Assembly (NCBI GenBank): GCA_028290125.1
Contig: JAQGKM010000359.1
Span: forward strand, 1-13,106
Source of the DNA: Hyphomicrobiales bacterium
GTDB lineage: Bacteria; Pseudomonadota; Alphaproteobacteria; Rhizobiales; Beijerinckiaceae
DNA length: 13,106 bases
Direction: 5' to 3'
Part shown: piece after piece, positions 1-7,748 of the stretch
How positions within the stretch are numbered: position 1 is the first letter of the stretch
Layout of the letters: every line of letters begins with the position of its first letter
Notes under the pieces: model-generated
What the model saw: the letters and a program-made list of their open reading frames with translations, nothing else
The model's database searches: none
Told to the model about the DNA's origin: nothing
Position numbers and translations under genes: made by a program

Positions 1-81
1 TCTGCGATCGCGTCAAAGCTGCCGCCGGGGTTGAAGCGCCGCTCCGTTTGTGCGACCTCCAGCCAGACAACGAGGTGGCTG
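1..81. other. Left edge, no assignable gene
   Basis: These 81 bases precede the chosen xth start. Plus-strand frames 1 and 3 are open throughout; frame 2 has a stop at 32-34, which could be the tail of an upstream plus-strand gene, but the ten visible residues before it match nothing I recognise. A minus-strand frame is also open here (see rejected items). The only functional element I can support is the ribosome binding site GAGG at 72-75 serving xth. Confidence 0.5.
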
Positions 82-888
82 GTGGCTTTCAAGATTGCAA
101 CCTGGAACATCAATTCCGTCCGACTGCGCATGCCGCTCGTGCTTCGCTACCTGCAGAGCCACGCGCCTGACGTGCTTTGCCTGCAGGAGACCAAGTGCCG
201 TGATGGGGAATTTCCCTCAGGCGACCTGAGAGCCGCAGGCTACGAGCACATCGCCATCAATGGCCAAAAGGGCTACCACGGGGTCGCAATTGTCGCCCGC
301 CATCCGCTGACCCAGATCGATCGCCACGATTTTTGCGCCAAGGGCGACGCGCGCCATATTGCAGCGAGCGTCAAGGCTGGATCACGCGACGTGACGATCC
401 ACAATTTCTATGTTCCGGCCGGAGGCGACGTCGCCGATCCGGAGCTCAATCCGAAATTCGCCCACAAGTTGGGCTTTCTGGACGAAATGGCCGAATGGAT
501 CGAGCAGGACCGCCTCGCTCAGGTTCCGTCCGTTCTGGTCGGAGACCTCAACATTGCGCCGTTGCAAGAGGATGTCTGGAACCACAAGGCGTTGCTCAAA
601 GTCGTCAGCCACACACCGATCGAGGTTGAACGCCTGAAACGCGTCTTCGAGGCCGGCCCGTGGGTCGACGCTTTGCGGGAGAGGATCCCGCCTAGCGAAA
701 AGCTCTACACCTGGTGGAGTTATCGGTCACCGAACTGGGAGATCGCCAACAAGGGGCGCCGCCTCGACCACGTCTGGATCAGCCCCGACCTACAGGGCGC
801 ACTGGCTGACCTGAACATCTTGAAGGACGCGCGCGGGTGGGAGCGCCCGTCCGATCATGTGCCGGTGATGATCACGCTCGACGCGTGA
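82..888 (+). CDS. xth: Exodeoxyribonuclease III
   Basis: Predicted 268-residue exonuclease III of the EEP (exonuclease-endonuclease-phosphatase) superfamily, a cytoplasmic base-excision-repair enzyme that cleaves at abasic sites and removes nucleotides from 3' ends. The family's metal-binding and catalytic residues are all visible: N9 and N11 in ATWNINS, E36 in LCLQETKC, Y110 in NFYVPAGGD, D155 and N157 in VGDLNIAP, D229 in RRLDHVW, and D258-H259 in RPSDHVPV near the end. The length equals that of the E. coli enzyme. I chose the GTG at 82 because GAGG lies 6 bases upstream and translation then begins at the family's usual N-terminal strand (AFKIATWNINS). The TTG at 31 would add 17 residues unlike the family. 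Its stop TGA (886-888) directly abuts the stop of the opposing gene. Family assignment is firm; the start is inferred. Confidence 0.95.
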   Translation: MAFKIATWNINSVRLRMPLVLRYLQSHAPDVLCLQETKCRDGEFPSGDLRAAGYEHIAINGQKGYHGVAIVARHPLTQIDRHDFCAKGDARHIAASVKAGSRDVTIHNFYVPAGGDVADPELNPKFAHKLGFLDEMAEWIEQDRLAQVPSVLVGDLNIAPLQEDVWNHKALLKVVSHTPIEVERLKRVFEAGPWVDALRERIPPSEKLYTWWSYRSPNWEIANKGRRLDHVWISPDLQGALADLNILKDARGWERPSDHVPVMITLDA

Positions 889-1338
889 TTACGCCAGCAT
901 ACCCTGATCGGACGCCAGCCCGCCTGTGAAACGGGACAGGCGCGCCTCAAGAGACGCGCGAACGCGGATGGCGCTTTTTGGATGTTCTTTCAAGACGCGA
1001 TGGAAAACGGCACGCGTCACCTTCAAGACTGTCGACGGCTCGCGCGCCGTCACGGTTGCGGGGCGCTCCGTCGCGGTGAGCAGGGCCATCTCACCAATCA
1101 GGCTGTAGTTCGAGATGACGAATTCAGCGCTGTCCCGTCGCGGCGGTCCATCAATCTGGAATGATCCCGACAAGACAAGGTAGCCCGAGTCAGAGACGTC
1201 GCCCTTTCGAAACAGAATGTCGCCTTTGCGTAAAATCTTGGTCTCGGCCGAGAACGCCAACAGCCTCAAGGCGTCCGGCTCCATCTCCTGGAAGAGAGGA
1301 AGCCGGGCCATGTCACGTATGTCGTCTTCGAGCGCCAT
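889..1338 (-). CDS. Stand-alone cyclic nucleotide-binding domain protein
   Basis: A 149-residue protein made almost entirely of one cyclic-nucleotide-binding (Crp-type) domain, about residues 13-120. It has an intact phosphate-binding cassette: G82-E83 and R92 in GEMALLTATERPATV, matching the conserved Gly-Glu and Arg that hold the cyclic phosphate in Crp. There is no helix-turn-helix, transmembrane segment or kinase domain, so it is not a Crp/Fnr transcription factor; it may sense a cyclic nucleotide and act on a partner protein, or bind no ligand. The ATG at 1338 is preferred: GGCGGA lies just upstream and it leaves a 22-base gap after the response regulator gene, whereas the longer start at 1383 would overlap that gene. 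The two genes probably form one transcription unit. The specific function and ligand are unknown. Confidence 0.85.
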   Translation of the reverse strand: MALEDDIRDMARLPLFQEMEPDALRLLAFSAETKILRKGDILFRKGDVSDSGYLVLSGSFQIDGPPRRDSAEFVISNYSLIGEMALLTATERPATVTAREPSTVLKVTRAVFHRVLKEHPKSAIRVRASLEARLSRFTGGLASDQGMLA

Positions 1339-1360
1339 GTTCCGCCAGTCGATTTGCGAT

Positions 1361-2047
1361 TTATGGCACCAGCTTATATCCACCCGCGTCCGTCACCAAG
1401 AGCTGCGCATTGGCCGGATTGGCCTCGATCTTCTGGCGAAGGCGATAGATGTGGGTTTCCAGCGTGTGCGTGGTTACGGCGGCGTTGTAGCCCCAGACTT
1501 CCCTTAACAGGACGTCGCGTGTCACGACCTGCTGCCCGGCCCGATAGAGGAAACGCAAGATCGCGGTTTCCTTCTCGGTCAGGCGCAGTTTGCCGCCCTT
1601 TTCATTGGTGAGCAGCTTCGAACCCGGCCGAAAGGTATATTGGCCAATTCGAAACACCGCGTCGTCGCTGGCTTCATGCTGGCGCATGTGCGCGCGAATT
1701 CGGGCGAGCAGGACAGCGAACCGGAATGGCTTGGCGACATAGTCATTCGCGCCGGAATCGAGGCCGATGACCGTATCCTCTTCAGTGTCGTGCCCCGTCA
1801 ACATGATGATGGGGCTCTTGAACCCCGCCTCACGAAGCTGCTTGACCGCCTGCCGGCCGTCCATGTCCGGCAGGCCGACGTCCATCAGCAGCAGATCCGG
1901 CGCTTCGGACTTTGCGGCAGCGACAGCGCCCTCCGCTGTCTCGGCCTGCACGACGGTAAATTCGGGATGAAACGCCAACTGCTCGGCGAGCGCCCCGCGG
2001 AGGTCGGGATCGTCGTCGGCGATCAGAATCTTGCGGACCTGTGACAT
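1361..2047 (-). CDS. OmpR/PhoB-family response regulator, orphan
   Basis: A 228-residue two-component response regulator. Residues 5-120 are the receiver domain, with acidic pocket D11-D13, phosphoacceptor D56 in LLLMDVGLPDMDG, conserved T84 and K106 (AKPF). Residues about 130-228 are a winged-helix DNA-binding domain with the OmpR-type recognition segment THTLETHIYRLRQKIE and terminal wing ending GGYKLVP. All receiver residues needed for phosphorylation are present, so it should respond to a histidine kinase, but no kinase is encoded in the window. It heads a probable two-gene unit with the cyclic-nucleotide-binding protein 22 bases downstream and is divergent from the L,D-transpeptidase gene across 100 bases. 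GGTGGA lies about 10 bases before the ATG. The family is certain; the regulon and cognate kinase are unknown, and I do not assign a named orthologue. Confidence 0.93.
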   Translation of the reverse strand: MSQVRKILIADDDPDLRGALAEQLAFHPEFTVVQAETAEGAVAAAKSEAPDLLLMDVGLPDMDGRQAVKQLREAGFKSPIIMLTGHDTEEDTVIGLDSGANDYVAKPFRFAVLLARIRAHMRQHEASDDAVFRIGQYTFRPGSKLLTNEKGGKLRLTEKETAILRFLYRAGQQVVTRDVLLREVWGYNAAVTTHTLETHIYRLRQKIEANPANAQLLVTDAGGYKLVP

Positions 2048-2147
2048 CTGTTGTGTTCCACCCTCTATGCACTCGATACTTATTACGCAAAGGTCAGCTA
2101 TTCCAGATCACGCGGCTACATTCGTTTGCAATTGGGACCATGGCGTT
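2048..2147. promoter_or_regulatory. Divergent promoter region, response regulator / L,D-transpeptidase
   Basis: These 100 bases separate the start codons of two divergent genes and must hold promoters for both unless transcripts start further away. The stretch is more AT-rich than the flanking genes around 2075-2105. I see no textbook -35/-10 pair: a CTACAT at 2116-2121 is a possible plus-strand -10 without a good -35. A loose inverted GCAAA (about 2087) / TTTGC (about 2125) is present but too short to call an operator. The promoter role is inferred from layout. Confidence 0.4.
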
Positions 2148-2717
2148 ATGGCGAAACTAAATCCATTTCGGCGCCATCCGCCTGTCGCGAAGCTCACCAC
2201 GTTGGTCGTCCGCCCTCGCGCGGTCCCGAACGCGCCGCATCTAGCGCGGCTTCATGCAGGGCAGACAACGATCCTGGCGGCGATCGGCAAGGCCGGCGTG
2301 CGCCGGGTAAAACGGGAAGGTGACGGCGGAACGCCGGTCGGACGTTTCGGTCTGATGGCCGTTCTTTTTCGGCCTGACCGCGTAAGGCGCATGTGGCTTG
2401 CCGCAGGATCACGGCAATTGGACCCCGGCATGGGCTGGGGCGACGATGCGACCTCATCCCTCTACAACCGACCTGCGCCAGCCGGCTCGCCGTTCAGCCA
2501 TGAACGGCTCTGGAGGGACGACGGTGTGTATGATGTAGTCATCCCGACGACGCACAATCAGCGACCCCGAATTCGCGGGGCCGGCAGCGCGATCTTTCTT
2601 CACCTAGCCCGCCCCGGGTACCTTCCGACCGAAGGGTGCGTGGCGATCAGCTTGGCCGACCTGAGACGCCTCCTGCCCCGACTGGGGCGAGATGTTCGTC
2701 TCATCATCGCGCGCTGA
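2148..2717 (+). CDS. L,D-transpeptidase (YkuD/ErfK family)
   Basis: A 189-residue YkuD-type L,D-transpeptidase, the family that makes 3-3 peptidoglycan cross-links or attaches proteins to the meso-diaminopimelate stem peptide. The domain covers most of the protein: EGDGGTPVGRF at residues 58-67 is the early family signature, and the active site is H152 (FLHLARPG) with nucleophile C164 in PTEGCVAIS. The ATG at 2148 begins MAKLNPFRRHPP; a weak GGGA lies 10 bases upstream. With this start there is no signal peptide or membrane segment, which is odd for an enzyme whose substrate is periplasmic. In-frame extension to 2031 adds sequence overlapping the response regulator gene and no clear signal peptide either. 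Its stop abuts the yggS stop (TGATCA, 2715-2720). The family is firm; substrate and location are inferred. Confidence 0.88.
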   Translation: MAKLNPFRRHPPVAKLTTLVVRPRAVPNAPHLARLHAGQTTILAAIGKAGVRRVKREGDGGTPVGRFGLMAVLFRPDRVRRMWLAAGSRQLDPGMGWGDDATSSLYNRPAPAGSPFSHERLWRDDGVYDVVIPTTHNQRPRIRGAGSAIFLHLARPGYLPTEGCVAISLADLRRLLPRLGRDVRLIIAR

Positions 2718-3425
2718 TCAAGCATGCAGCCTGGCGCCGAAGATTGCCGAGCCGACCCGCACGTGGGTGGCTCCGAGCTGGATGCCAAGCTCGTAATCGG
2801 CGCTCATGCCCATCGACAGACAGTCGATTCCGTTTCGGGAGGCAATTTGCGCGAGCAGGGCAAAATGCGGCGATGCTTGCTGATCAGCCGGTGGAATGCA
2901 CATCAGACCTTCGATCTCGAGGCTGCAATCCTGACGACAAAACTTGATGAAATTGTCCGCGTCTTCCGGAAGGACGCCGGCTTTCTGCGGCTCGCGTCCG
3001 GTATTCACCTCTACGTAGAGTTTCGGGCGACGCCCCGCCGCATCGAACTCGCGGGCGAGGGCTTCGGCCAGCCTTGGGCGATCGAGCGTTTCGATGACAT
3101 CGAAAAGCGCCACCGCCTCACGGACCTTGTTTGTCTGAAGTGGCCCGATCAGATGAAGTTCAACAGGCGCGAATTCGGTTTTCAGGTCCGGCCACTTCCG
3201 CGCCGCTTCCTGGACCCGGTTTTCACCGAAAATCCGCTCTCCGGCGACGAGCGCCGCACGAAGCGCGGAGACCTCCTGCCCCTTGCTGACGCACACAAGG
3301 CGCACGGAATCGCCGGATCGCCCTGAATCGATGGAGGCCCGCGCGATCCGGCTTCTCAGCCGATCCAGGTTGGAAACGATCGCCTGTGACTGGTCGCCCA
3401 TCGAGCCGTGGCCATTCTGTTCCAT
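2718..3425 (-). CDS. YggS-family pyridoxal phosphate homeostasis protein
   Basis: A 235-residue member of the YggS/PROSC (PLPBP) family: cytoplasmic single-domain proteins with an alanine-racemase-like barrel that bind pyridoxal 5'-phosphate and help control vitamin B6 and amino/keto acid pools, without a known enzymatic reaction. The PLP-lysine is K48 in RLVCVSKG. Other family signatures follow in order: FGENRVQEA, LHLIGPLQTNK, VEVNTGREPQKAG, IEGLMCIPP, LSMGMSADYE and the closing phosphate-binding stretch THVRVGSAIFGAR. The ATG at 3425 has a strong AGGAGGA a few bases upstream, which settles the start over the internal ATG at 3401. It is transcribed divergently from leuS and ends directly against the L,D-transpeptidase gene. 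The identification is secure; the physiological role is family knowledge. Confidence 0.94.
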   Translation of the reverse strand: MEQNGHGSMGDQSQAIVSNLDRLRSRIARASIDSGRSGDSVRLVCVSKGQEVSALRAALVAGERIFGENRVQEAARKWPDLKTEFAPVELHLIGPLQTNKVREAVALFDVIETLDRPRLAEALAREFDAAGRRPKLYVEVNTGREPQKAGVLPEDADNFIKFCRQDCSLEIEGLMCIPPADQQASPHFALLAQIASRNGIDCLSMGMSADYELGIQLGATHVRVGSAIFGARLHA

Positions 3426-3588
3426 GCCGTCCTCCTGCGCGTCGGATTTAGCAGCCTGCGAGGCGGGCGCCTATGGGCGGCTTCTCATTGACCCTCGGGT
3501 GAAAATCATGCTCTCTGCCTAGCAAAATCCCCCTGCCGACCGCGTCGGGGCGTCCCGGTTTACAGCCTGAGAAAAATCGAACGAGCCC
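3426..3588. promoter_or_regulatory. Divergent intergenic region yggS / leuS
   Basis: A 163-base gap between divergent start codons that presumably carries both promoters. A TTGACC at 3488-3493 is a candidate plus-strand -35, but the hexamer 17 bases on (CTCTCT) is a poor -10. A small perfect hairpin, CCGAC-CGC-GTCGG at 3536-3548, lies 40 bases before leuS and would be in its leader. A four-codon ATG CTC TCT GCC TAG at 3508-3522 carries only one leucine codon, so it is not a convincing attenuation peptide. No T-box or riboswitch architecture is recognisable. Confidence 0.35.
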
Positions 3589-6213
3589 ATGAGATCCGAG
3601 CGTTACAATTCACGCGAAGCCGAAGCTAAATGGCAGAAGAAGTGGGCTGAACTCGAGACGTTCCGCACTGACAACAACGACCCGCGTCCCAAGTACTACG
3701 TGCTTGAGATGTTCCCCTATCCGTCGGGGCGCATTCACATGGGGCATGTCCGCAATTACGCGATGGGCGACGTGGTCGCGCGGTACAAGCGCGCGCGCGG
3801 CTTCAACGTCCTGCACCCCATGGGGTGGGACGCATTCGGCATGCCGGCGGAAAACGCCGCGATGCAGAACAAGAGTCACCCTGCCAAGTGGACGTACGAA
3901 AACATCGCAACGATGCGCGGCCAGCTCAAATCGATGGGTCTGTCGCTTGACTGGTCCCGCGAGATCGCGACCTGCGACCCATCCTATTACAAGCATCAGC
4001 AGCGGCTCTTCCTCGACTTCCTTCAGGCAGGCCTCGTCACGCGCAAGAAGTCCAAGGTCAACTGGGATCCGGTCGACCTGACGGTGCTCGCCAACGAACA
4101 GGTCATCGATGGGCGTGGCTGGCGCTCGGGCGCGCTCATCGAGCAGCGTGAGTTGACGCAATGGTTCTTGAAGATCACGGATTTCGCCGAAGATCTTTCC
4201 GCCTCACTTGCAACGCTGGATCGCTGGCCTGAAAAGGTCCGTCTGATGCAGCGGAACTGGATCGGTCGCTCGGAAGGTTTGCGCGTTCGCTTCAAGTTGG
4301 CGCCCAACAACACGGCCGATGCGACGACGATCGAGGTCTACACGACACGCCCTGACACGTTGTTCGGCGCCAAGTTCATCGCGCTGGCGCCGGACCATCC
4401 GATCTCGCTTGCGGCCGGGGCCAAGGACCCGGAGATTGCCGCTTTCATCGAAGAATGCCGGCGAATGGGCACCTCTGTCGCGGCGCTCGAGACTGCGGAA
4501 AAGAAAGGGATGGACACGGGACTGCGGGTGCAGCACCCGTTCGATCCGGACTGGCAGATTCCCGTCTATATCGCGAACTTCGTCCTCATGGACTACGGCA
4601 CCGGCGCGATTTTCGGCTGCCCGGCGCACGACCAACGCGATCTCGACTTCGCGCATCTGAAAGGGCTCGGCGTCACGCCGGTCGTTTGCCCGGCGGGGCA
4701 AGATCCCGCGACCTTCCAGATCGATCGCACGGCCTACGATGGCGACGGGCTCTTGATCAACTCGCGTTTCCTCGACGGCTTGACGCCCGAGGCTGCGCAA
4801 GACGAGGTTGCCCGGCGACTCGAGGCAGTGATGATCGACGGAGCCGCGCAAGGCGCGCGTCAGGTCAATTTCAAGCTTCGCGACTGGGGAATCTCGCGGC
4901 AGCGATACTGGGGCTGCCCGATCCCGATCATTCACTGCGAAGTCTGCGGCACGACCCCGGTCCCTATCAAAGATCTGCCCGTCACACTGCCAGAAGACGT
5001 TACCTTCGACAGGCCGGGCAATCCGCTCGAACATCATCCGACGTGGAAACATGTCGCTTGTCCCTCGTGCGGGAAAGCGGCGCGTCGCGAAACCGACACG
5101 ATGGATACGTTCGTCGACTCGTCCTGGTACTATGCCCGCTTCACCGATCCGGCGATCACTGACGCGCCCACCTCCGCGGCCGCCAATCATTGGCTCCCGG
5201 TCGATCAGTATATCGGCGGTATCGAGCATGCGATCTTGCATCTGCTCTACTCCCGCTTCTTCGCGCGCGCGATGCAAATGACCGGACATCTGGCCGTGAA
5301 GGAGCCCTTCGCGGGACTCTTCACGCAAGGCATGGTCGTGCACGAAACCTATCGCGCCAGCGACGGGTCGTGGCGTTCGCCTGGCGAGATACGCATTGAG
5401 GGAACGACGGAGGGGCGTCGCGCTTTCGCCCTGACGGACGGCGCGCCGGTGAGCATCGGCCCGATCGAAAAAATGTCGAAGTCGAAGCGCAATACAGTCG
5501 ATCCTGACGAAATCATTGGCGCCTACGGCGCCGATACGGCGCGGTGGTTCATGCTGTCGGATTCACCGCCGGATCGCGATGTGATCTGGAGCGAGGAAGG
5601 CGTGCAGGGCGCGGCTCGCTATGTGCAACAGATCTGGCGTCTCGTGTCCGAATTGACGGAGCTCTCTGCGGGCGCGACCGGATTCAGCGATGATGTACCG
5701 GCGCCGGCGCTCGAGATTCGGAAGATCGTGCATAGCCACTTGCTGCGCGTGCAGGATCACATCGAGCGGCTCCGTTTCAACACCGCGATCGCAGACATTC
5801 GCAAGATGACGAATGCACTCTCGGCTTCGATCGCGTCGATTACGGATCCGGCAGAAATCACCCCGGACTTGCGAGCGGCCTATGCCGAAGCGCTCGACAT
5901 GCTCATCCAGATGTTTGCGCCCATGATGCCGCACCTCGCCGAAGAGTGCTGGGCGGACACCGGTCACACAGGGCTCGTCGCAGAGGCGGGTTGGCCTGTC
6001 GCCGACGCGCAACTTGCAGCGCAAGACACCATCACCTTGCCGGTCCAGGTGAACGGAAAGAAAAGAGCGGAGCTCGTCATCGACTCGGATGCGCCAAACG
6101 GGCAAATTGAGGCCGAAGCGCTCAAGCTGGATGTTGTCGCGCGTGAACTGAACGGCCGCACGCCGAAAAAGGTCATCATCGTTCCAAAGAGGATCGTCAA
6201 TGTCGTTGTCTAG
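3589..6213 (+). CDS. leuS: Leucyl-tRNA synthetase
   Basis: A full-length 874-residue class I leucyl-tRNA synthetase, which charges tRNA-Leu with leucine using ATP in the cytoplasm. The catalytic HIGH motif is HMGH at residues 50-53 (PYPSGRIHMGH). The CP1 editing insert includes the threonine-rich TTRPDT at 252-257 with its downstream GTGAIFGCPAHDQRD. A zinc-knuckle-like module follows with C450/C453 (CEVC) and C491/C494 (CPSC), then DTFVDSSWYYARF. KMSKS is intact at 628-632, followed by the anticodon-binding helical domain from about residue 690 and the small C-terminal domain (about 810-874, with VQVNGKKR). The ribosome binding site before the ATG is weak (ACGAG). Its last 14 bases overlap lptE, and leuS-lptE-holA are probably cotranscribed, an order common in Alphaproteobacteria. 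Confidence 0.98.
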   Translation: MRSERYNSREAEAKWQKKWAELETFRTDNNDPRPKYYVLEMFPYPSGRIHMGHVRNYAMGDVVARYKRARGFNVLHPMGWDAFGMPAENAAMQNKSHPAKWTYENIATMRGQLKSMGLSLDWSREIATCDPSYYKHQQRLFLDFLQAGLVTRKKSKVNWDPVDLTVLANEQVIDGRGWRSGALIEQRELTQWFLKITDFAEDLSASLATLDRWPEKVRLMQRNWIGRSEGLRVRFKLAPNNTADATTIEVYTTRPDTLFGAKFIALAPDHPISLAAGAKDPEIAAFIEECRRMGTSVAALETAEKKGMDTGLRVQHPFDPDWQIPVYIANFVLMDYGTGAIFGCPAHDQRDLDFAHLKGLGVTPVVCPAGQDPATFQIDRTAYDGDGLLINSRFLDGLTPEAAQDEVARRLEAVMIDGAAQGARQVNFKLRDWGISRQRYWGCPIPIIHCEVCGTTPVPIKDLPVTLPEDVTFDRPGNPLEHHPTWKHVACPSCGKAARRETDTMDTFVDSSWYYARFTDPAITDAPTSAAANHWLPVDQYIGGIEHAILHLLYSRFFARAMQMTGHLAVKEPFAGLFTQGMVVHETYRASDGSWRSPGEIRIEGTTEGRRAFALTDGAPVSIGPIEKMSKSKRNTVDPDEIIGAYGADTARWFMLSDSPPDRDVIWSEEGVQGAARYVQQIWRLVSELTELSAGATGFSDDVPAPALEIRKIVHSHLLRVQDHIERLRFNTAIADIRKMTNALSASIASITDPAEITPDLRAAYAEALDMLIQMFAPMMPHLAEECWADTGHTGLVAEAGWPVADAQLAAQDTITLPVQVNGKKRAELVIDSDAPNGQIEAEALKLDVVARELNGRTPKKVIIVPKRIVNVVV

Positions 6214-6712
6214 AGCCCGATCGCTGCGCGCCGCTCTGGCGGTGATGGCGAGCCTGTCGCTTTCAGGCTGCCTCAAGCCCATGTACGGCGGTCCGGAAGG
6301 CGCCGCCTTGCAGAATGATCTGCAGGCGATCGCGATCGATCCGATCCCGGAGCGCGCGGGTCATTACCTGGCCAACGAACTGCATTTTCTGCTGAACGGC
6401 ACAGGGTCGGAGGTTGCGCCCAAATATCGGCTGCAGATCGTGTTGCGCGAACGCATCCAGGCTTCGCTCGTCGATTCCGTGACGCAGCGCGCGACGGCGG
6501 GTTCGATCGTCATCGACGCGGACTACAAGCTGGTGCCCTATTCGGGTGGCGCGCCGATCACCAGTGGCGTCGCGTTTACGTTCGCGTCCTACGACCGGAC
6601 CAGCCAGCGTTTCGCCAACATTCGCGCAGCCCGCGATGCGGAGATTCGCGACGCGAAGGTGCTGGCGGATCAAATCAAGACCCGCATCGCGATGGCGCTG
6701 GCGAAGAGCTGA
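6200..6712 (+). CDS. lptE: LPS-assembly lipoprotein LptE
   Basis: A 170-residue predicted outer-membrane lipoprotein. Residues 1-23 form a short lipoprotein signal with basic RARSLR, a hydrophobic stretch and the lipobox LSGC, making C24 the lipidated residue. The rest fits the LptE family in length and layout (early YGG, later AGSIVIDADYKLV and a DAKVLADQIKTRIA tail). LptE plugs the LptD barrel and helps deliver lipopolysaccharide to the outer leaflet; lptD is not in the window. The ATG at 6200 lies inside the leuS end and has AGAGGA 6 bases upstream, so translation is likely coupled. holA begins one base after its stop; the position between leuS and holA is where lptE sits in many Proteobacteria and supports the call. 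Sequence conservation in this family is low, so context carries part of the weight. Confidence 0.88.
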   Translation: MSLSRARSLRAALAVMASLSLSGCLKPMYGGPEGAALQNDLQAIAIDPIPERAGHYLANELHFLLNGTGSEVAPKYRLQIVLRERIQASLVDSVTQRATAGSIVIDADYKLVPYSGGAPITSGVAFTFASYDRTSQRFANIRAARDAEIRDAKVLADQIKTRIAMALAKS

Positions 6713-6713
6713 C

Positions 6714-7748
6714 ATGGTCGCGATTCGCCATTGGGAGGCAGAGAACTTTCTCGCGAAGCCGCCCGGGCACGTCGCATTTTATCTGTTCTACGGGACCGAC
6801 ACGGGTCTGGTGAGCGAGCGCGCGCGTCTCATCGTCAAATCGTCCATCGACAGTCTCGAAGACGCCTTTCAGCTGGTCCGGATGGAGGGGGACGATCTTG
6901 CCGGCGAAAGTGGCCGGCTCGCGGATGAGGTAAATACGATCGGCCTGTTTGGCGGGCGGAGAGCGATCTGGGTCAAGGCCGGCGCGCGGAACCTCGTTCC
7001 GGCTTTCGAAGCGGTCATGGACACCACGCCAAAAGACGCTGTCGTGGTGGTGGAGGCCGGGGCCCTCAAGAAGGATTCGGGCTTGCGCAAGATCTTCGAG
7101 CGCAGCAGGCATGCCGCCGCGATCGAGTGCGCGCACGACACGCCCGAACAATTGCGACAGATCATCGAAACGCAGGCCAAAGCCGCCGGCCTGGCGATCG
7201 ACCGAGAAACCGCCGACCTGCTGTCACATTCGCTTGGCGCAGACCGACTGACGACCCGCGCGGAACTCGACAAACTGTTGTTGTACAAACACGGTCTGGA
7301 TCGGATTGAGGAAGCCGACATCGGGGCGATCGTTGCCGACGCTTCGGCGTTGAGCCTCGACGCCGCCATGAACGCAGCGTTCTCGGGACGGCTCGACCTC
7401 GTCGATGAGGCTGTGCAGCAGGCGTTTATCGCCGGCACTGATCCCGGGATGTTGCTCGGAATGGCCGGCCGACACGCCGTGATGTTGCATCGCGCCAAAC
7501 TCGACGCGGCCCGTGGGATACCGCAGGAGGCCGCACTGGAGAAGGCGAGCCGTCGCGCCTTCAACTTTACACGCAAGGACGTGCTTGCGCGGCAGTTTGG
7601 CCTTTGGACTGCAGATGGACTGGCGCGAGCCGTTGAAATATTCGGCCGCGCCATTCAGGAATGTCGGTACAATGCACGTCTGGCCGAAACACTCGCGACC
7701 CGTGCATTTTGGTCAGTCGCCTCGGCGGCGCGACGGGGTGCGCGCTAG
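6714..7748 (+). CDS. holA: DNA polymerase III subunit delta
   Basis: A 344-residue delta subunit of the DNA polymerase III clamp loader, which opens the beta sliding clamp during replication. Visible family features include the N-terminal FYLFYGTDTGLVSERARLI strand-loop (in the delta subunit the ATP-binding loop is degenerate, as here), a central AAA+-like module with VVVVEAGALKKDSGLRK, the sensor-like SLGADRLTTRAELDKLLLY, and the C-terminal helical collar with FIAGTDPGMLLGMAGRHAVMLHRAK. The ATG at 6714 is one base after the lptE stop, with GAAGAG upstream; longer in-frame starts inside lptE encode arginine-rich sequence unlike the family. Its stop TAG (7746-7748) overlaps the stop of the opposing parB in the tetranucleotide CTAG. 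The family match is good; length is typical. Confidence 0.93.
   Translation: MVAIRHWEAENFLAKPPGHVAFYLFYGTDTGLVSERARLIVKSSIDSLEDAFQLVRMEGDDLAGESGRLADEVNTIGLFGGRRAIWVKAGARNLVPAFEAVMDTTPKDAVVVVEAGALKKDSGLRKIFERSRHAAAIECAHDTPEQLRQIIETQAKAAGLAIDRETADLLSHSLGADRLTTRAELDKLLLYKHGLDRIEEADIGAIVADASALSLDAAMNAAFSGRLDLVDEAVQQAFIAGTDPGMLLGMAGRHAVMLHRAKLDAARGIPQEAALEKASRRAFNFTRKDVLARQFGLWTADGLARAVEIFGRAIQECRYNARLAETLATRAFWSVASAARRGAR

Noticed and set aside
31..81. Extended xth start at TTG 31.
   Set aside because: It adds 17 residues not seen in exonuclease III, and the GTG at 82 has a well-placed GAGG.
1..110. A minus-strand open frame from an ATG at 110 running off the left edge, protein-like in composition (ends TERRFNPGGSFDAIA).
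   Set aside because: It would overlap the xth start by 29 bases in a divergent arrangement, matches no family I recognise, and open frames are common by chance at this GC content. More upstream sequence is needed to judge it.
424..435. 12-bp palindrome GGCGACGTCGCC inside xth.
   Set aside because: Within a strongly conserved coding segment; GC-rich palindromes of this length are expected by chance and no partner copy is seen.
3508..3522. Short ATG CTC TCT GCC TAG upstream of leuS as a leucine attenuator peptide.
   Set aside because: Only one leucine codon and no ribosome binding site or alternative terminator pair.
4204..5343. Long minus-strand open frame (379 codons) opposite leuS.
   Set aside because: Antisense to conserved leuS, arginine-rich low-information sequence without a domain; a typical GC-driven shadow.
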